Shown here in pieces: positions 44,429 to 51,360 of a stretch of 64,000 bases of DNA; the stretch's first letter is position 1, and every line of letters begins with the position of its first letter. The translations under genes were made by a program, and so were the position numbers. The stretch is from positions 186,001 to 250,000 of the forward strand of contig NZ_JACHEZ010000002.1 in NCBI RefSeq assembly GCF_014201675.1. The letters run 5' to 3'. This DNA is from Oceanithermus desulfurans. GTDB taxonomy: Bacteria; Deinococcota; Deinococci; Deinococcales; Marinithermaceae. Below the pieces are notes generated by a model. That model was not told where the DNA came from, ran no database searches, and saw only the letters and a program-made list of their open reading frames with translations.

Positions 44429-44454
44429 CCAAGGGGCCCGCGGTGGCAGGCCCC
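44429..44454. terminator. Convergent terminator between the HAD gene and the secreted paralogue
   Basis: AAGGGGCC (44429-44436), 10-nt loop, GGCCCCTT (44447-44454) and TTT on the plus strand; the minus strand has GGCTTTT after the stem. Probably serves both convergent transcripts. Confidence 0.6.
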
Positions 44455-44472
44455 TTTCGGCGGTTGGGGAGT

Positions 44473-45084
44473 TTAGTCGTCGTCGCTGCCGTGGTCGTCG
44501 CCGTCGTCGTGGCTGCGGTCGCTGTTGTGGTCGCTGCCGTGGTCGTCGTCCGACATGCTGCCTTGGCCGCGGTCGTGGTCGCCGTCACGGTCGTTCTGGT
44601 AGTCGCCGTCGTGGCTGCGGTCGCCGTCCGAGCCGTCGTGCTCGTAGTCGCCGCGGCTCTGGCCGTGGTCGTCGTCCTCGAAGGAGCCGTCCTCCGAACC
44701 GTGGCCCACGACGGCGCGGATCAGGTGCTCGAGCTTCACCGGGCGGTCGCCGATCGTCACGTAGGCGTCGGGCGAGGAGTCGCCGCTACCGCCTGCGATC
44801 CACTCCACGGGACCCTCGAAGACGGTCTGCCCCTGGGCGTCCGTGAGCTTGACGCTCGCGGCCTGCCGCAAGACGGCGTCGTCCGCCTCGTTCGTGAAGG
44901 TATCGCTCCAAACGACGTTGCCGTCCGCGTCGTAAAGGAAGATGGACGTCGCCTGGAGGACGATCTGCGGCGGGACGTCGTCCGTGCTCTGGGGGTTGGG
45001 GGCCTGGGTGCCGATGGCCAGGGCCGCGCCCACCAGCAGAAGGGCGGCGGCGATCAGGGTGGTGTGGATGCGTGTCCGTTTCAT
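44473..45084 (-). CDS. Secreted protein with Asp/His/Gly/Ser-rich tail (tandem paralogue 1)
   Basis: 203 residues. The signal peptide 'RTRIHTTLIAAALLLVGA' is identical to that of the neighbour at 45391-45921. The mature domain (~30-125) shares the block 'VPPQ......S..LYDA.GN..WS......D........V...D..GQ..FEGPV.W......PDAYV' with that neighbour. From ~128 to the end the protein is almost only D, H, G, S, N, R and E, with many 'DDDHGSD'-like runs: a likely disordered, metal-binding tail. No family is recognised. The 108 bp covering the promoter-proximal leader, start and signal peptide match the neighbour at 106 positions. Confidence 0.8.
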   Translation of the reverse strand: MKRTRIHTTLIAAALLLVGAALAIGTQAPNPQSTDDVPPQIVLQATSIFLYDADGNVVWSDTFTNEADDAVLRQAASVKLTDAQGQTVFEGPVEWIAGGSGDSSPDAYVTIGDRPVKLEHLIRAVVGHGSEDGSFEDDDHGQSRGDYEHDGSDGDRSHDGDYQNDRDGDHDRGQGSMSDDDHGSDHNSDRSHDDGDDHGSDDD

Positions 45085-45116
45085 GACGCCCTTAGGGTGC
45101 GCCCCGGGGGTAAACG
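45009..45116. repeat. 108-bp near-identical 5' cassette, copy 1
   Basis: Matches 45846-45953 with only two mismatches. Covers 32 bp of upstream leader, the start codon and the signal-peptide codons of the 44473-45084 gene. Flanking coding sequence is diverged. Confidence 0.85.
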
Positions 45117-45390
45117 GAAGGTTACCGCCGCATTATCCACCTGTTAACGCGCCCCGTCGGGGATGAGACCTTGCGCGTCCGGAGCCTAAAGCAATGGCGC
45201 CGGCGGCAACCCCCTGGCGCAACCCTGACGAACCCGCCTCCATGCCGTTTTCCACACGGTGCCGCGGGCTCGTCGCCCTTTGCCAGGGCTCACCTCTACT
45301 GGGGCATAACGGAAAGGAGGTGTGCGCGCCGCTCCGGCGCGCACACCTCCCTAGGAATGAGGAAGCTGGCTGGGGTGCTGGTTACATAAC
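45117..45390. other. Intergenic region between the tandem paralogues
   Basis: Contains the hairpin at 45316-45350 and, near 45130-45135, a GATAAT on the minus strand that could be the -10 for the downstream paralogue. No gene is seen. Confidence 0.4.
45316..45350 (-). terminator. Perfect 15-bp hairpin after paralogue 2
   Basis: Arms 45316-45330 and 45336-45350 (starting GGAGGTGTGC) pair exactly around a 5-nt loop. On the minus strand it lies 40 bp after the stop at 45391 and is followed by TTTCC. Confidence 0.6.
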
Positions 45391-45921
45391 CTACCACCCC
45401 CAGTTCTGGCGCGGCCCGCTGTACCCCGAGCCCGGGCGGCGCGGGTTGTTCCCGCGAACCCACATCGCGTCGTTCGCGCACGTGTCCATGGCCCCCATGG
45501 GCATGTAGCCTTGGCCAGGCTGTGCGCCGTAGGCGTTCCCGTGAAGCTGAGCCCCGGAAATGCGGTATACGAGGTACTCCAGGCTAACCAGGGTTCCGTT
45601 CAGATCCACGTAGGCATCGGGGTAAGCCGCCCCCTGGGGCGCCCACTGCACCGGGCCCTCGAACAGGATCTGCCCTCCGGCATCCAGCACTTGTACCCTC
45701 GACGCCAGGATGCACACGTCGCCCTGCACCTGTGGGGGCGAGTCCGTTGACCATATGAGGTTGCCCGCGGCATCGAAGAGAAGCACGGTCGAGGCCCGGT
45801 CCAAGAACTGAGGGGGGACTTGGCTCCCGTTCAGGTAGCTCGAGCTGCCGATGGCCAGGGCCGCGCCCACCAGCAGAAGGGCGGCGGCGATTAGCGTGGT
45901 GTGGATGCGTGTCCGTTTCAT
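45391..45921 (-). CDS. Secreted protein (tandem paralogue 2)
   Basis: 176 residues. Identical N-terminal signal peptide to the 44473-45084 gene and a related mature domain ('VPPQFLDRASTVLLFDAAGNLIWS', 'VLDAGGQILFEGPVQWAP', 'PDAYVDLNG'). Here the tail is Gly/Pro/Asn/Trp-rich ('GYMPMGAMDTCANDAMWVRG', 'SGYSGPRQNWGW') with two cysteines instead of the Asp/His-rich tail. Two genes with the same front end and different tails suggest a duplicated secreted scaffold with exchangeable C-termini. No family recognised; function unknown. Confidence 0.8.
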   Translation of the reverse strand: MKRTRIHTTLIAAALLLVGAALAIGSSSYLNGSQVPPQFLDRASTVLLFDAAGNLIWSTDSPPQVQGDVCILASRVQVLDAGGQILFEGPVQWAPQGAAYPDAYVDLNGTLVSLEYLVYRISGAQLHGNAYGAQPGQGYMPMGAMDTCANDAMWVRGNNPRRPGSGYSGPRQNWGW

Positions 45922-45953
45922 GACGCCCTTAGGGTGCGCCCCGGGGGTAAACG
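45846..45953. repeat. 108-bp near-identical 5' cassette, copy 2
   Basis: Partner of 45009-45116; same position relative to the start codon of the 45391-45921 gene. Confidence 0.85.
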
Positions 45954-46011
45954 CCGGACAAACGCCGTGTTATCCCCGCGTTTATCACCCGAATGGGCCG
46001 CGCGCCCGGGC

Positions 46012-46017
46012 TAGCAT
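46012..46017 (+). promoter_or_regulatory. -10 element of the small membrane protein gene
   Basis: TAGCAT ends 6 nt before the ATG at 46024; leaderless spacing. Confidence 0.5.
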
Positions 46018-46023
46018 AGGGGC

Positions 46024-46227
46024 ATGCAGAAGCCTTGCTATTCTTTCGCCACGCTGGCCCTCGTCCTCTTCGCCCTCCTGACCGCCCTGGGCGCTTGGGC
46101 CGCGGGCCGGATCGACGAGCTCCTCGCCTACCTGGCTTCCGGGGTACGGCCGCTGGCGCTCGTGGTCCTCGCCTGGACCGCCGCGGTGCTGGGCTGCCGC
46201 CTCGGACGCGCCGCGCGGCGGACGTGA
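46024..46227 (+). CDS. Small two-helix membrane protein
   Basis: 67 residues with two hydrophobic segments (~8-27 and ~38-58), a short loop 'GRIDELLAYLASG' and a basic tail 'CRLGRAARRT' that predicts both ends in the cytoplasm. No family recognised. A -10 box at leaderless spacing supports it as a real gene. It lies 42 bp before the lipoprotein gene, which has its own -10. Confidence 0.65.
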   Translation: MQKPCYSFATLALVLFALLTALGAWAAGRIDELLAYLASGVRPLALVVLAWTAAVLGCRLGRAARRT

Positions 46228-46257
46228 GCCCATCAGCCATCTCATCGCCACCGGAGC

Positions 46258-46263
46258 TAGTTT
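46258..46263 (+). promoter_or_regulatory. -10 element of the dockerin-like lipoprotein gene
   Basis: TAGTTT ends 6 nt before the ATG at 46270; leaderless spacing. Confidence 0.5.
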
Positions 46264-46269
46264 GAAACC

Positions 46270-47415
46270 ATGCGTCTAGCGGGGGTCCTGATCGCGGCCG
46301 CGCTGCTGCTCGCCGCCTGCGGCACCAGCGAGGGCGGCGCCGGCGAGCCGCTCCGCATCACCGTGCGCTCGGCGCCCCCTGCGTACCTTGGCGAGCGCTA
46401 CGAGGCCAAGTTCCCCGCCTCGGGCGGCGTCCGCCCCTACCGCTACGAGCTCGAGGGCAAGCTGCCCCAGGGCCTGAACTTCACGATCGGCCGCCTCAGC
46501 GGCATCCCCCGGGAAAAGGGCAGCTTCAAGATCACCGTGGTGGTCACCGACGCCGCCCTGTCCAGCCGCAGCACCTCCTTCACGCTCGCGGTCAAGGACC
46601 CGCCCCCGCCCGCGCTGCGGATCAAGATTCCCGAGTCCGAGACCGACGCCCCCTTCATCGCCGTCTTCACCCTCAGCGAGCGGCCCGCCAGCGCCCTGCG
46701 CCTGCGCCTCACGGCCAAGGACCTGAAGCCCGACCTCGCCGGCTTCAAGGCGGCACCCGAGCTGCTCTACGTGCTGCGCTACGACGCCGAGAAGCAGACG
46801 ATCGACCTCGACGGCGCCTTCACCAAGACCTTCAAGGGCGGCGAGGTCTTCCGCCTCAAGCTCGAACCCGCCCGCAAGCTGCGTCCCAAGGTGCAGGCTC
46901 AGACGCAGTTCTTTGACGCGGGGGGGAAGCCCTACACCAAGTCGCCGCCCAAGCGCCCCGCCGACATGGGCCGCTACACCTTCGAAGACCTGCGCGCGCT
47001 GGCGGCGGCCTGGAACCGCAAGCTCGCGGCCCCGCAAAAGGCTGCGGGCGCCCCGCCGGCCACGACGCCGTCCACCAAGGCCGGGCCAGCCTCGACCGAG
47101 GACGACGGGGCGGGCGAGCCGGCGCCGGCGAACCCGTCACCCGAGGCCACCCCCAAACCCGACGCGAGCTCGGAAGCCGAGGCTGCGGCCAAGGGCGCCG
47201 AAGCCGCACCGGCGTTCGACCCCGACCTCAACGGCGACGGTACGGTGAACGCCGCCGATCTGGAGCTGCTGCGCAAGGACTACGCCTTCAACCCCGGCGG
47301 ACGCCTCACCCCGCCCGCTGTTCCCAAGGCCCCCGCCCCCGGCGCCCAGCCGGCGCCGGAAGACCAGGCTCCGGAGAACCCCGGCTCCCCGCCGGCCTCG
47401 AACCCCGGGTCCTGA
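46270..47415 (+). CDS. Lipoprotein with putative Ig (He_PIG) domain and a dockerin-like Ca2+ loop
   Basis: 381 residues. Signal peptide with lipobox 'LLLAAC' (Cys ~17). An Ig-like He_PIG domain (~28-112) is recognised by 'PPAYLGERYEAKFPASGGVRPYRYELEGKLPQGLNF' and 'GRLSGIPREKGSFKITVVVTD'. A beta-rich middle, a Pro/Ala/Glu-rich linker and then 'DPDLNGDGTVNAADLELLRKDY' (~316-337), an EF-hand-like dockerin repeat, follow. A second dockerin copy is not seen, so pairing with a cohesin is doubtful. Probably a surface adhesin or carbohydrate/protein-binding lipoprotein. Confidence 0.78.
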   Translation: MRLAGVLIAAALLLAACGTSEGGAGEPLRITVRSAPPAYLGERYEAKFPASGGVRPYRYELEGKLPQGLNFTIGRLSGIPREKGSFKITVVVTDAALSSRSTSFTLAVKDPPPPALRIKIPESETDAPFIAVFTLSERPASALRLRLTAKDLKPDLAGFKAAPELLYVLRYDAEKQTIDLDGAFTKTFKGGEVFRLKLEPARKLRPKVQAQTQFFDAGGKPYTKSPPKRPADMGRYTFEDLRALAAAWNRKLAAPQKAAGAPPATTPSTKAGPASTEDDGAGEPAPANPSPEATPKPDASSEAEAAAKGAEAAPAFDPDLNGDGTVNAADLELLRKDYAFNPGGRLTPPAVPKAPAPGAQPAPEDQAPENPGSPPASNPGS

Positions 47416-47453
47416 CGGTCCGGTGCCCGCTGGCCAAACCCCCAAAGCTTGTT

Positions 47454-47459
47454 TAGAAT
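47454..47459 (+). promoter_or_regulatory. -10 element before the leader peptide
   Basis: TAGAAT, 6 nt before the ATG of the 12-codon ORF at 47466; leaderless spacing. Confidence 0.55.
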
Positions 47460-47465
47460 GAAAGT

Positions 47466-47504
47466 ATGAAGCCTATCCAGACCGTTCGGGTGGGTCGCCC
47501 ATGA
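47466..47504 (+). CDS. Putative 12-codon leader ORF coupled to the DMT transporter
   Basis: Encodes MKPIQTVRVGRP. Its ATG sits exactly at leaderless spacing from the -10 and its TGA overlaps the ATG of the next gene (ATGA), so ribosomes starting at the mRNA 5' end would finish on the transporter start. The transporter itself has only GGTGGGTCG upstream. Whether it is translated is untested; the arrangement fits translational coupling or attenuation. Confidence 0.45.
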   Translation: MKPIQTVRVGRP

Positions 47505-48022
47505 ATCTGGGCCTCTGGGCCGCGGCGACCACGGGTGTGCTCATCGCGATCATCGGACCCGTGAATGCGGCGCTGCAGGCGCGGCTGGGCACCTGGGGCA
47601 TGGTGGCCGTGGTGCATTTGCTGGGGTTGGCCGTGGGGGTGGTGGGGTTGCTGCTCTTCGAGCGCGGCCCCGCGGCCGCACGCGCCGACGGTACCCTGCG
47701 CTTTCTGCTGCTCGCCGGCGTGGTGCTGGCGCTGGCCGTGCTGGCCTGGGCCTTCCGCACCGCGCCCGATGAAGGGATCCCCGCCTTCGCCTTTCTGGGC
47801 GGGGTCCTGGGGGCCCTGGTCGTCGTGGGTACGATCGTCGCTATCCAGCATCTGGGGGTGCTGGCGGCGCTGGTGACCATCGTCTCCAGCCAGCTCATCG
47901 CTGCGGCGCTCATCGACCAGTTCGGCCTCTTCGAGCTCCCCGTGATCGCGCTGACGCCCGTGCGGGCGCTGGGTCTGCTGCTGGTGCTGGCGGGGGTCTT
48001 CATGGTGGCGCGCGAAGGATGA
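47501..48022 (+). CDS. DMT-family transporter (YdcZ/DUF606-like half-size protein)
   Basis: 173 residues with five hydrophobic helices spanning the protein. 'MNLGLWAAATTGVLIAIIGPVNAALQARLGTW' and 'FLGGVLGALVVVGTIVAIQHLGVLAALVTIVSSQLIAAALIDQFGLFEL' are typical of the PF04657 (DMT, DUF606) family. It probably works as a homodimer exporting or importing a small metabolite. The next gene starts inside its stop codon (ATGA), so the two products are likely made together. Confidence 0.87.
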   Translation: MNLGLWAAATTGVLIAIIGPVNAALQARLGTWGMVAVVHLLGLAVGVVGLLLFERGPAAARADGTLRFLLLAGVVLALAVLAWAFRTAPDEGIPAFAFLGGVLGALVVVGTIVAIQHLGVLAALVTIVSSQLIAAALIDQFGLFELPVIALTPVRALGLLLVLAGVFMVAREG

Positions 48023-49065
48023 GCCCGCTCACGCGTGCGAGGCGGCTGGCCGCCGGGGAGGCGCCCGTTTACGTGGCCACCCGGCTCTACGACCCCTCGG
48101 GGCGCTACCTGGGGGCCCGGCTCGAGTGCGGTTGCCTGCGCGGCCTGCGCGCGGGCTTGGAAGGGCTGGGGCTCGAGGGGCGCGACCCCCTCACCTTCCT
48201 GCCCTTCCGCGACTCCAACAGCGCCCTCCAGGGCGTGCCCACGGAGGAGTTCAGCCGCGCCATCTACGACCTGGACCGCGACCACATCGAGCGCGGCTTC
48301 GCCCTGCTGGCTCCGCTTGGCGACCTCCAGGCCGACAGCGGCATCGCCTTCGAGGTGGGCTACGCCGCCGGCGTGGGCACGCCTGCGGTCCTGCTCTGGC
48401 TCAACTTCTTCGTGCTGCGCTACGACGGGACCGAGGAGACCCTGCTGGCCCCGCCGCTGCTCAGCCGCCTCGCCGCCCGCAGCGAGAACTTGGGGGCCTT
48501 CGACCTGAGCCTGCGCTTCGACGGCCGCGAGGATTACCTGCGCCGGGTGGCCGCCGCCCTCGACGAGGCCGAGGCCGCGGTGGCGGAGCTCTGCCGGGAG
48601 CTGGTGCTCCGCCCCCACCACCCGCCGCCCCTGCCGGCGGTGGCGCCCGCGCCCGGTCGCGTGCACCTGGAGTTCGGGGGCGGCCAGTTCGAGACGCAGC
48701 GCTGCTGGGCGGCGCGGCTGCAGGCCGAGCTGGAGCGCGCGGGGTTCGCGGTCTCGGTCTCGCGACGCTACGAGGGAGCGGGCCCGCTGCTCGAGCGGGC
48801 CGCCGCCGACCTGAACGCGGCGGCCGCCAGCGAGCTGGTGGTCACGCTCGCCGACGGGCCCGACGTGGACGGCGAGACCGCGGCGCTGCAGGGCTACGCC
48901 CGCGGCCTGGGGCGCAAGGTCCTCCTCTACTCCAGCGGCCGCCGCCGCATCTACACCGGCCCCGAGTACGACCACCGGCACAACTTGATGCTCCTCTACT
49001 CGGCCGACCGCACCGTGCGCCGCCTCGACGAGGTGGTTCCCGCGGTGCGCGCGCTCTTGGGCTAG
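48019..49065 (+). CDS. Two-domain nucleoside 2-deoxyribosyltransferase-like protein
   Basis: 348 residues. The N-terminal half (~15-200) is a nucleoside deoxyribosyltransferase-type Rossmann domain: 'PVYVATRLYDPSGRYLGA' and 'LQADSGIAFEVGYAAGVGTPAVLLW', with D106 and E112 in the DSG...E spacing of the catalytic site. The C-terminal half (~218-345) repeats the fold: 'RVHLEFGGGQFETQRCWAARLQAEL' and 'LADGPDVDGETAALQGYARGLGRKVLLYSS', but the glutamate position is Leu/Gln, so this copy is probably inactive. It is translationally coupled to the DMT transporter, suggesting a nucleoside or base as common substrate (inference). Confidence 0.72.
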   Translation: MSPLTRARRLAAGEAPVYVATRLYDPSGRYLGARLECGCLRGLRAGLEGLGLEGRDPLTFLPFRDSNSALQGVPTEEFSRAIYDLDRDHIERGFALLAPLGDLQADSGIAFEVGYAAGVGTPAVLLWLNFFVLRYDGTEETLLAPPLLSRLAARSENLGAFDLSLRFDGREDYLRRVAAALDEAEAAVAELCRELVLRPHHPPPLPAVAPAPGRVHLEFGGGQFETQRCWAARLQAELERAGFAVSVSRRYEGAGPLLERAAADLNAAAASELVVTLADGPDVDGETAALQGYARGLGRKVLLYSSGRRRIYTGPEYDHRHNLMLLYSADRTVRRLDEVVPAVRALLG

Positions 49066-49763
49066 GCGAGCCCCACGGCCTCCAGCAGCGCGGCCACCTC
49101 GTCGCTCTCCAGCGGCCGCGCCCGGCCGGGTTCGAGCCCGCCCAGCTCGAGCGGGCCGAAGCGCTCGCGCCGCAGGTAGACGACCGGCGCGCCCAGCGCC
49201 GCGAACATCCGCCGCAGCTGCCGGTGCTTCCCCTCGCGGAGCGTCGCCCGCGCCGCGCGGGGTCCCAGCACCTCCAGCCCGGCGGGGGCGAAGCCCAAAA
49301 GCCCTTCGGCGAAGCGCTGCGCCGCGTCCGGGGGCAGCGCGGACGCGAGCTCGGCGTAGTAGACCTTGGCCACCTTCCAGCGGGGGTGGGTGAGGCGGTG
49401 CAGCAGCTCGCCGTGGTTGGTGAGCACGAGCAGCCCCTCGGTGTCGCGGTCGAGCCGGCCCACCGGCTTCAGGTCGTCACGCCACAGCGCGTTCGGGAGC
49501 AGGTCCAGCACCGTCTCCTCGCGTTCCGAGCGGGTGGCCGTGAGCACCCCCGCCGGTTTGTGGAGCAGCACGTAGAAGAAGCGCGCATACGCCAGCGGCT
49601 CGCCGTGCACCTCGATGCGCGCGCCCTCGGGGTCGAGCTTGAAGCCGCGGTCGCACACCACCGCGCCGTCCACCCGCACCGCGCCGGAGCGGATGAGCCG
49701 GCCCACCTCCTTGCGGGTGCCCAGGCCCAGGTGGGCGAGCACCCGGTCGAGCCGCTCTTCCAT
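49062..49763 (-). CDS. RsuA/RluB-family rRNA pseudouridine synthase
   Basis: 233 residues. N-terminal S4 domain ('ERLDRVLAHLGLGTRKEVGRLIRSGAVRVDGAVV'), then the catalytic domain with 'YVLLHKPAGVLTATRS', 'PVGRLDRDTEGLLVLTNHGEL' (catalytic Asp) and 'LREGKHRQLRRMFAALG'. It isomerises a uridine in 16S or 23S rRNA; which one cannot be told. A TATAAG lies 8 nt before the ATG inside a palindrome shared with the divergent DUF389 gene. Its 3' end overlaps the previous gene by 4 bp. Confidence 0.92.
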   Translation of the reverse strand: MEERLDRVLAHLGLGTRKEVGRLIRSGAVRVDGAVVCDRGFKLDPEGARIEVHGEPLAYARFFYVLLHKPAGVLTATRSEREETVLDLLPNALWRDDLKPVGRLDRDTEGLLVLTNHGELLHRLTHPRWKVAKVYYAELASALPPDAAQRFAEGLLGFAPAGLEVLGPRAARATLREGKHRQLRRMFAALGAPVVYLRRERFGPLELGGLEPGRARPLESDEVAALLEAVGLA

Positions 49764-49765
49764 GC

Positions 49766-49785
49766 CCCCAGCTTATAAGCTGGGG
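49766..49785. promoter_or_regulatory. Palindromic bidirectional -10 element between divergent genes
   Basis: CCCCAGCTTATAAGCTGGGG is a perfect 20-bp palindrome filling the 23-bp gap between the ATGs at 49763 (minus) and 49787 (plus). Each strand carries TATAAG at 7-8 nt from its own start codon. It could be two overlapping leaderless promoters and/or an operator. Confidence 0.7.
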
Positions 49786-49786
49786 T

Positions 49787-50737
49787 ATGGCGCGCCACCT
49801 GCTCTACGTGCAGACCGAGGCCTCGCGGATGCCCTCGGTCTTGGGGGTGATGGAGGACCAGGGCGTGCACCCGCTGGTGCTGCGCTCGAGCGAGGACCAG
49901 CTCTACCTGGTCGTGCCCGTCGACACCGCCGAGGCCGACCAGCTGCTCACCCTGCTCAAGCCGGTCCTCGGTCCCGAAGACTGGATGGCGCTCGACACCC
50001 CGGCCTGGACCTTTCCCGAACCCGAAGCCGCCGAGCGCGAGGAACCCACCCCCGCCGAGGAGCTGGAGAGCGACCTCGACCAGGCGGCCCGGCTGACGCC
50101 CTGGTTCGCCTTCCTTACCGTCGCCTCGGCCACGATCGCCTTCGCCGGGCTGGTACGCGACGACCCGCTGCTGGTGCTGGCCAGCATGATCATCGCGCCG
50201 CTGATGGGGCCGCTGATGGCGCTGGGCTTCGGCCTGCTCTGGCGTCACCGCCGGCTCACGCTGCAGGCCGGCCTTACCGCCGCGGCGGGGGCGGGGCTGG
50301 CCTGGGCGGCGGCCTGGCTGCTGGCGCGCGCCTTCGCGGCCGTCGTTCCCATCGAGCCGGGCACGCAGCTGGTGGCCCGCAGCACCCCCAACCTCTTCGA
50401 CCTGGCGCTCGCCCTGGTCACCGGCGCGGTGGGGGCCTACTCCTACATCCGCGGGCAGGGCCAGACCCTGGTGGGCGTGATGGTGGCCATCGCGCTGCTG
50501 CCTCCGCTCGTCGCCTCCGGGGTGTTCAGCGCCATCGGCTGGGCGGGTCCGGCCACCGGCGCGTTCTACCTGGCGCTCGTCAACGCGGCCGCGCTGCTCT
50601 TCACCGCGGCCGTGGGGTACGCGGTGCGCTTCCGCCTCACGGTGCGCCGCCTCTGGCCGCTGGCGCTGCTGCTGGCGGTGCTGGCGCTGCTCTTGTGGTG
50701 GTCGCAGCAGGCCGGCTTCTGGACGGTGCACCCCTAG
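49787..50737 (+). CDS. DUF389 membrane protein
   Basis: 316 residues. A soluble N-terminal domain (~1-75, 'LLYVQTEASRMPSVLGVMEDQGV') and an acidic linker precede six to seven hydrophobic helices. Family signatures: 'WFAFLTVASATIAFAGLVRDDPLLVLASMIIAPLMGPLMALGFGL' and 'GQTLVGVMVAIALLPPLVASGVFSAIG'. DUF389 proteins are integral membrane proteins of unknown function. The start ATG is 7 nt after the TATAAG of the shared palindrome. The stop overlaps the convergent gene at CTAG. Confidence 0.88.
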   Translation: MARHLLYVQTEASRMPSVLGVMEDQGVHPLVLRSSEDQLYLVVPVDTAEADQLLTLLKPVLGPEDWMALDTPAWTFPEPEAAEREEPTPAEELESDLDQAARLTPWFAFLTVASATIAFAGLVRDDPLLVLASMIIAPLMGPLMALGFGLLWRHRRLTLQAGLTAAAGAGLAWAAAWLLARAFAAVVPIEPGTQLVARSTPNLFDLALALVTGAVGAYSYIRGQGQTLVGVMVAIALLPPLVASGVFSAIGWAGPATGAFYLALVNAAALLFTAAVGYAVRFRLTVRRLWPLALLLAVLALLLWWSQQAGFWTVHP

Positions 50738-51108
50738 GGATCTTCGGGCAGGGCGAAGGTGATTTCCTCTCCGTCCGTGGTGCGGAATCCCGCTTGGATG
50801 GGGCGCCCGCGAAAGGTGCCCCGCAGCTCGCCGTCCAGCCCCAGCGCGTAGCCCCAGTCCGGGGCCGGAAAGTAACGGTAGCCCACGATCGGCAGCGAAG
50901 CGCAGAACCCGCTTTGCCGGTAGTGCGCGCGGTGCCTCCTCGCTTCGTCCTGCGCCCGGGCGAGGTGGTCGTCCCGGCCGGGGAAGTCTGCGGGGAGGCG
51001 GACGATGCGCGTGCCGTGCGTAACCGCAAGGATGGTAACGGACATACGCCGCTCCACCTCCGGGTCCAGCTGGGCTTCGATCAGGGGAACGAATCGGCTC
51101 TCTTTCAT
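50734..51108 (-). CDS. Uncharacterised small soluble protein
   Basis: 124 residues, no signal or membrane segment. 'VTILAVTHGTRIVRLPADFPGRDDHLARAQDEARRHRAHY' and 'GELRGTFRGRPIQAGFRTTDGEEITFALPEDP' suggest a mixed alpha/beta fold. GGTGG precedes the ATG, and codon use matches its neighbours. I do not recognise a family. Confidence 0.6.
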   Translation of the reverse strand: MKESRFVPLIEAQLDPEVERRMSVTILAVTHGTRIVRLPADFPGRDDHLARAQDEARRHRAHYRQSGFCASLPIVGYRYFPAPDWGYALGLDGELRGTFRGRPIQAGFRTTDGEEITFALPEDP

Positions 51109-51348
51109 GGCTCCACCTTTCCGCGCCGGTGGGGCCCGCCAACGAAAAACGCGCCCGGAGTCCGAGCGAGCGCAGAAAAGCCTGGCCTTTCCGCTCGCTT
51201 TAGCCGCACTTGTAACGCGCCCGCAAGCTGAGCCTCAAATCGGCGCGTCTTCGTTCTATCAAGATCCGGCCGGAGCCGTCAAACCGCTCGAGCCCGCGGG
51301 CCGTTTCCGCGACGAAGGCCCTGACCGGAAACGCAGCCGGGAAGCCGC

Positions 51349-51354
51349 TAAACT
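51349..51354 (+). promoter_or_regulatory. -10 element of dprA
   Basis: TAAACT ends 6 nt before the ATG at 51361; leaderless spacing. Confidence 0.55.
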
Positions 51355-51360
51355 GGAACC

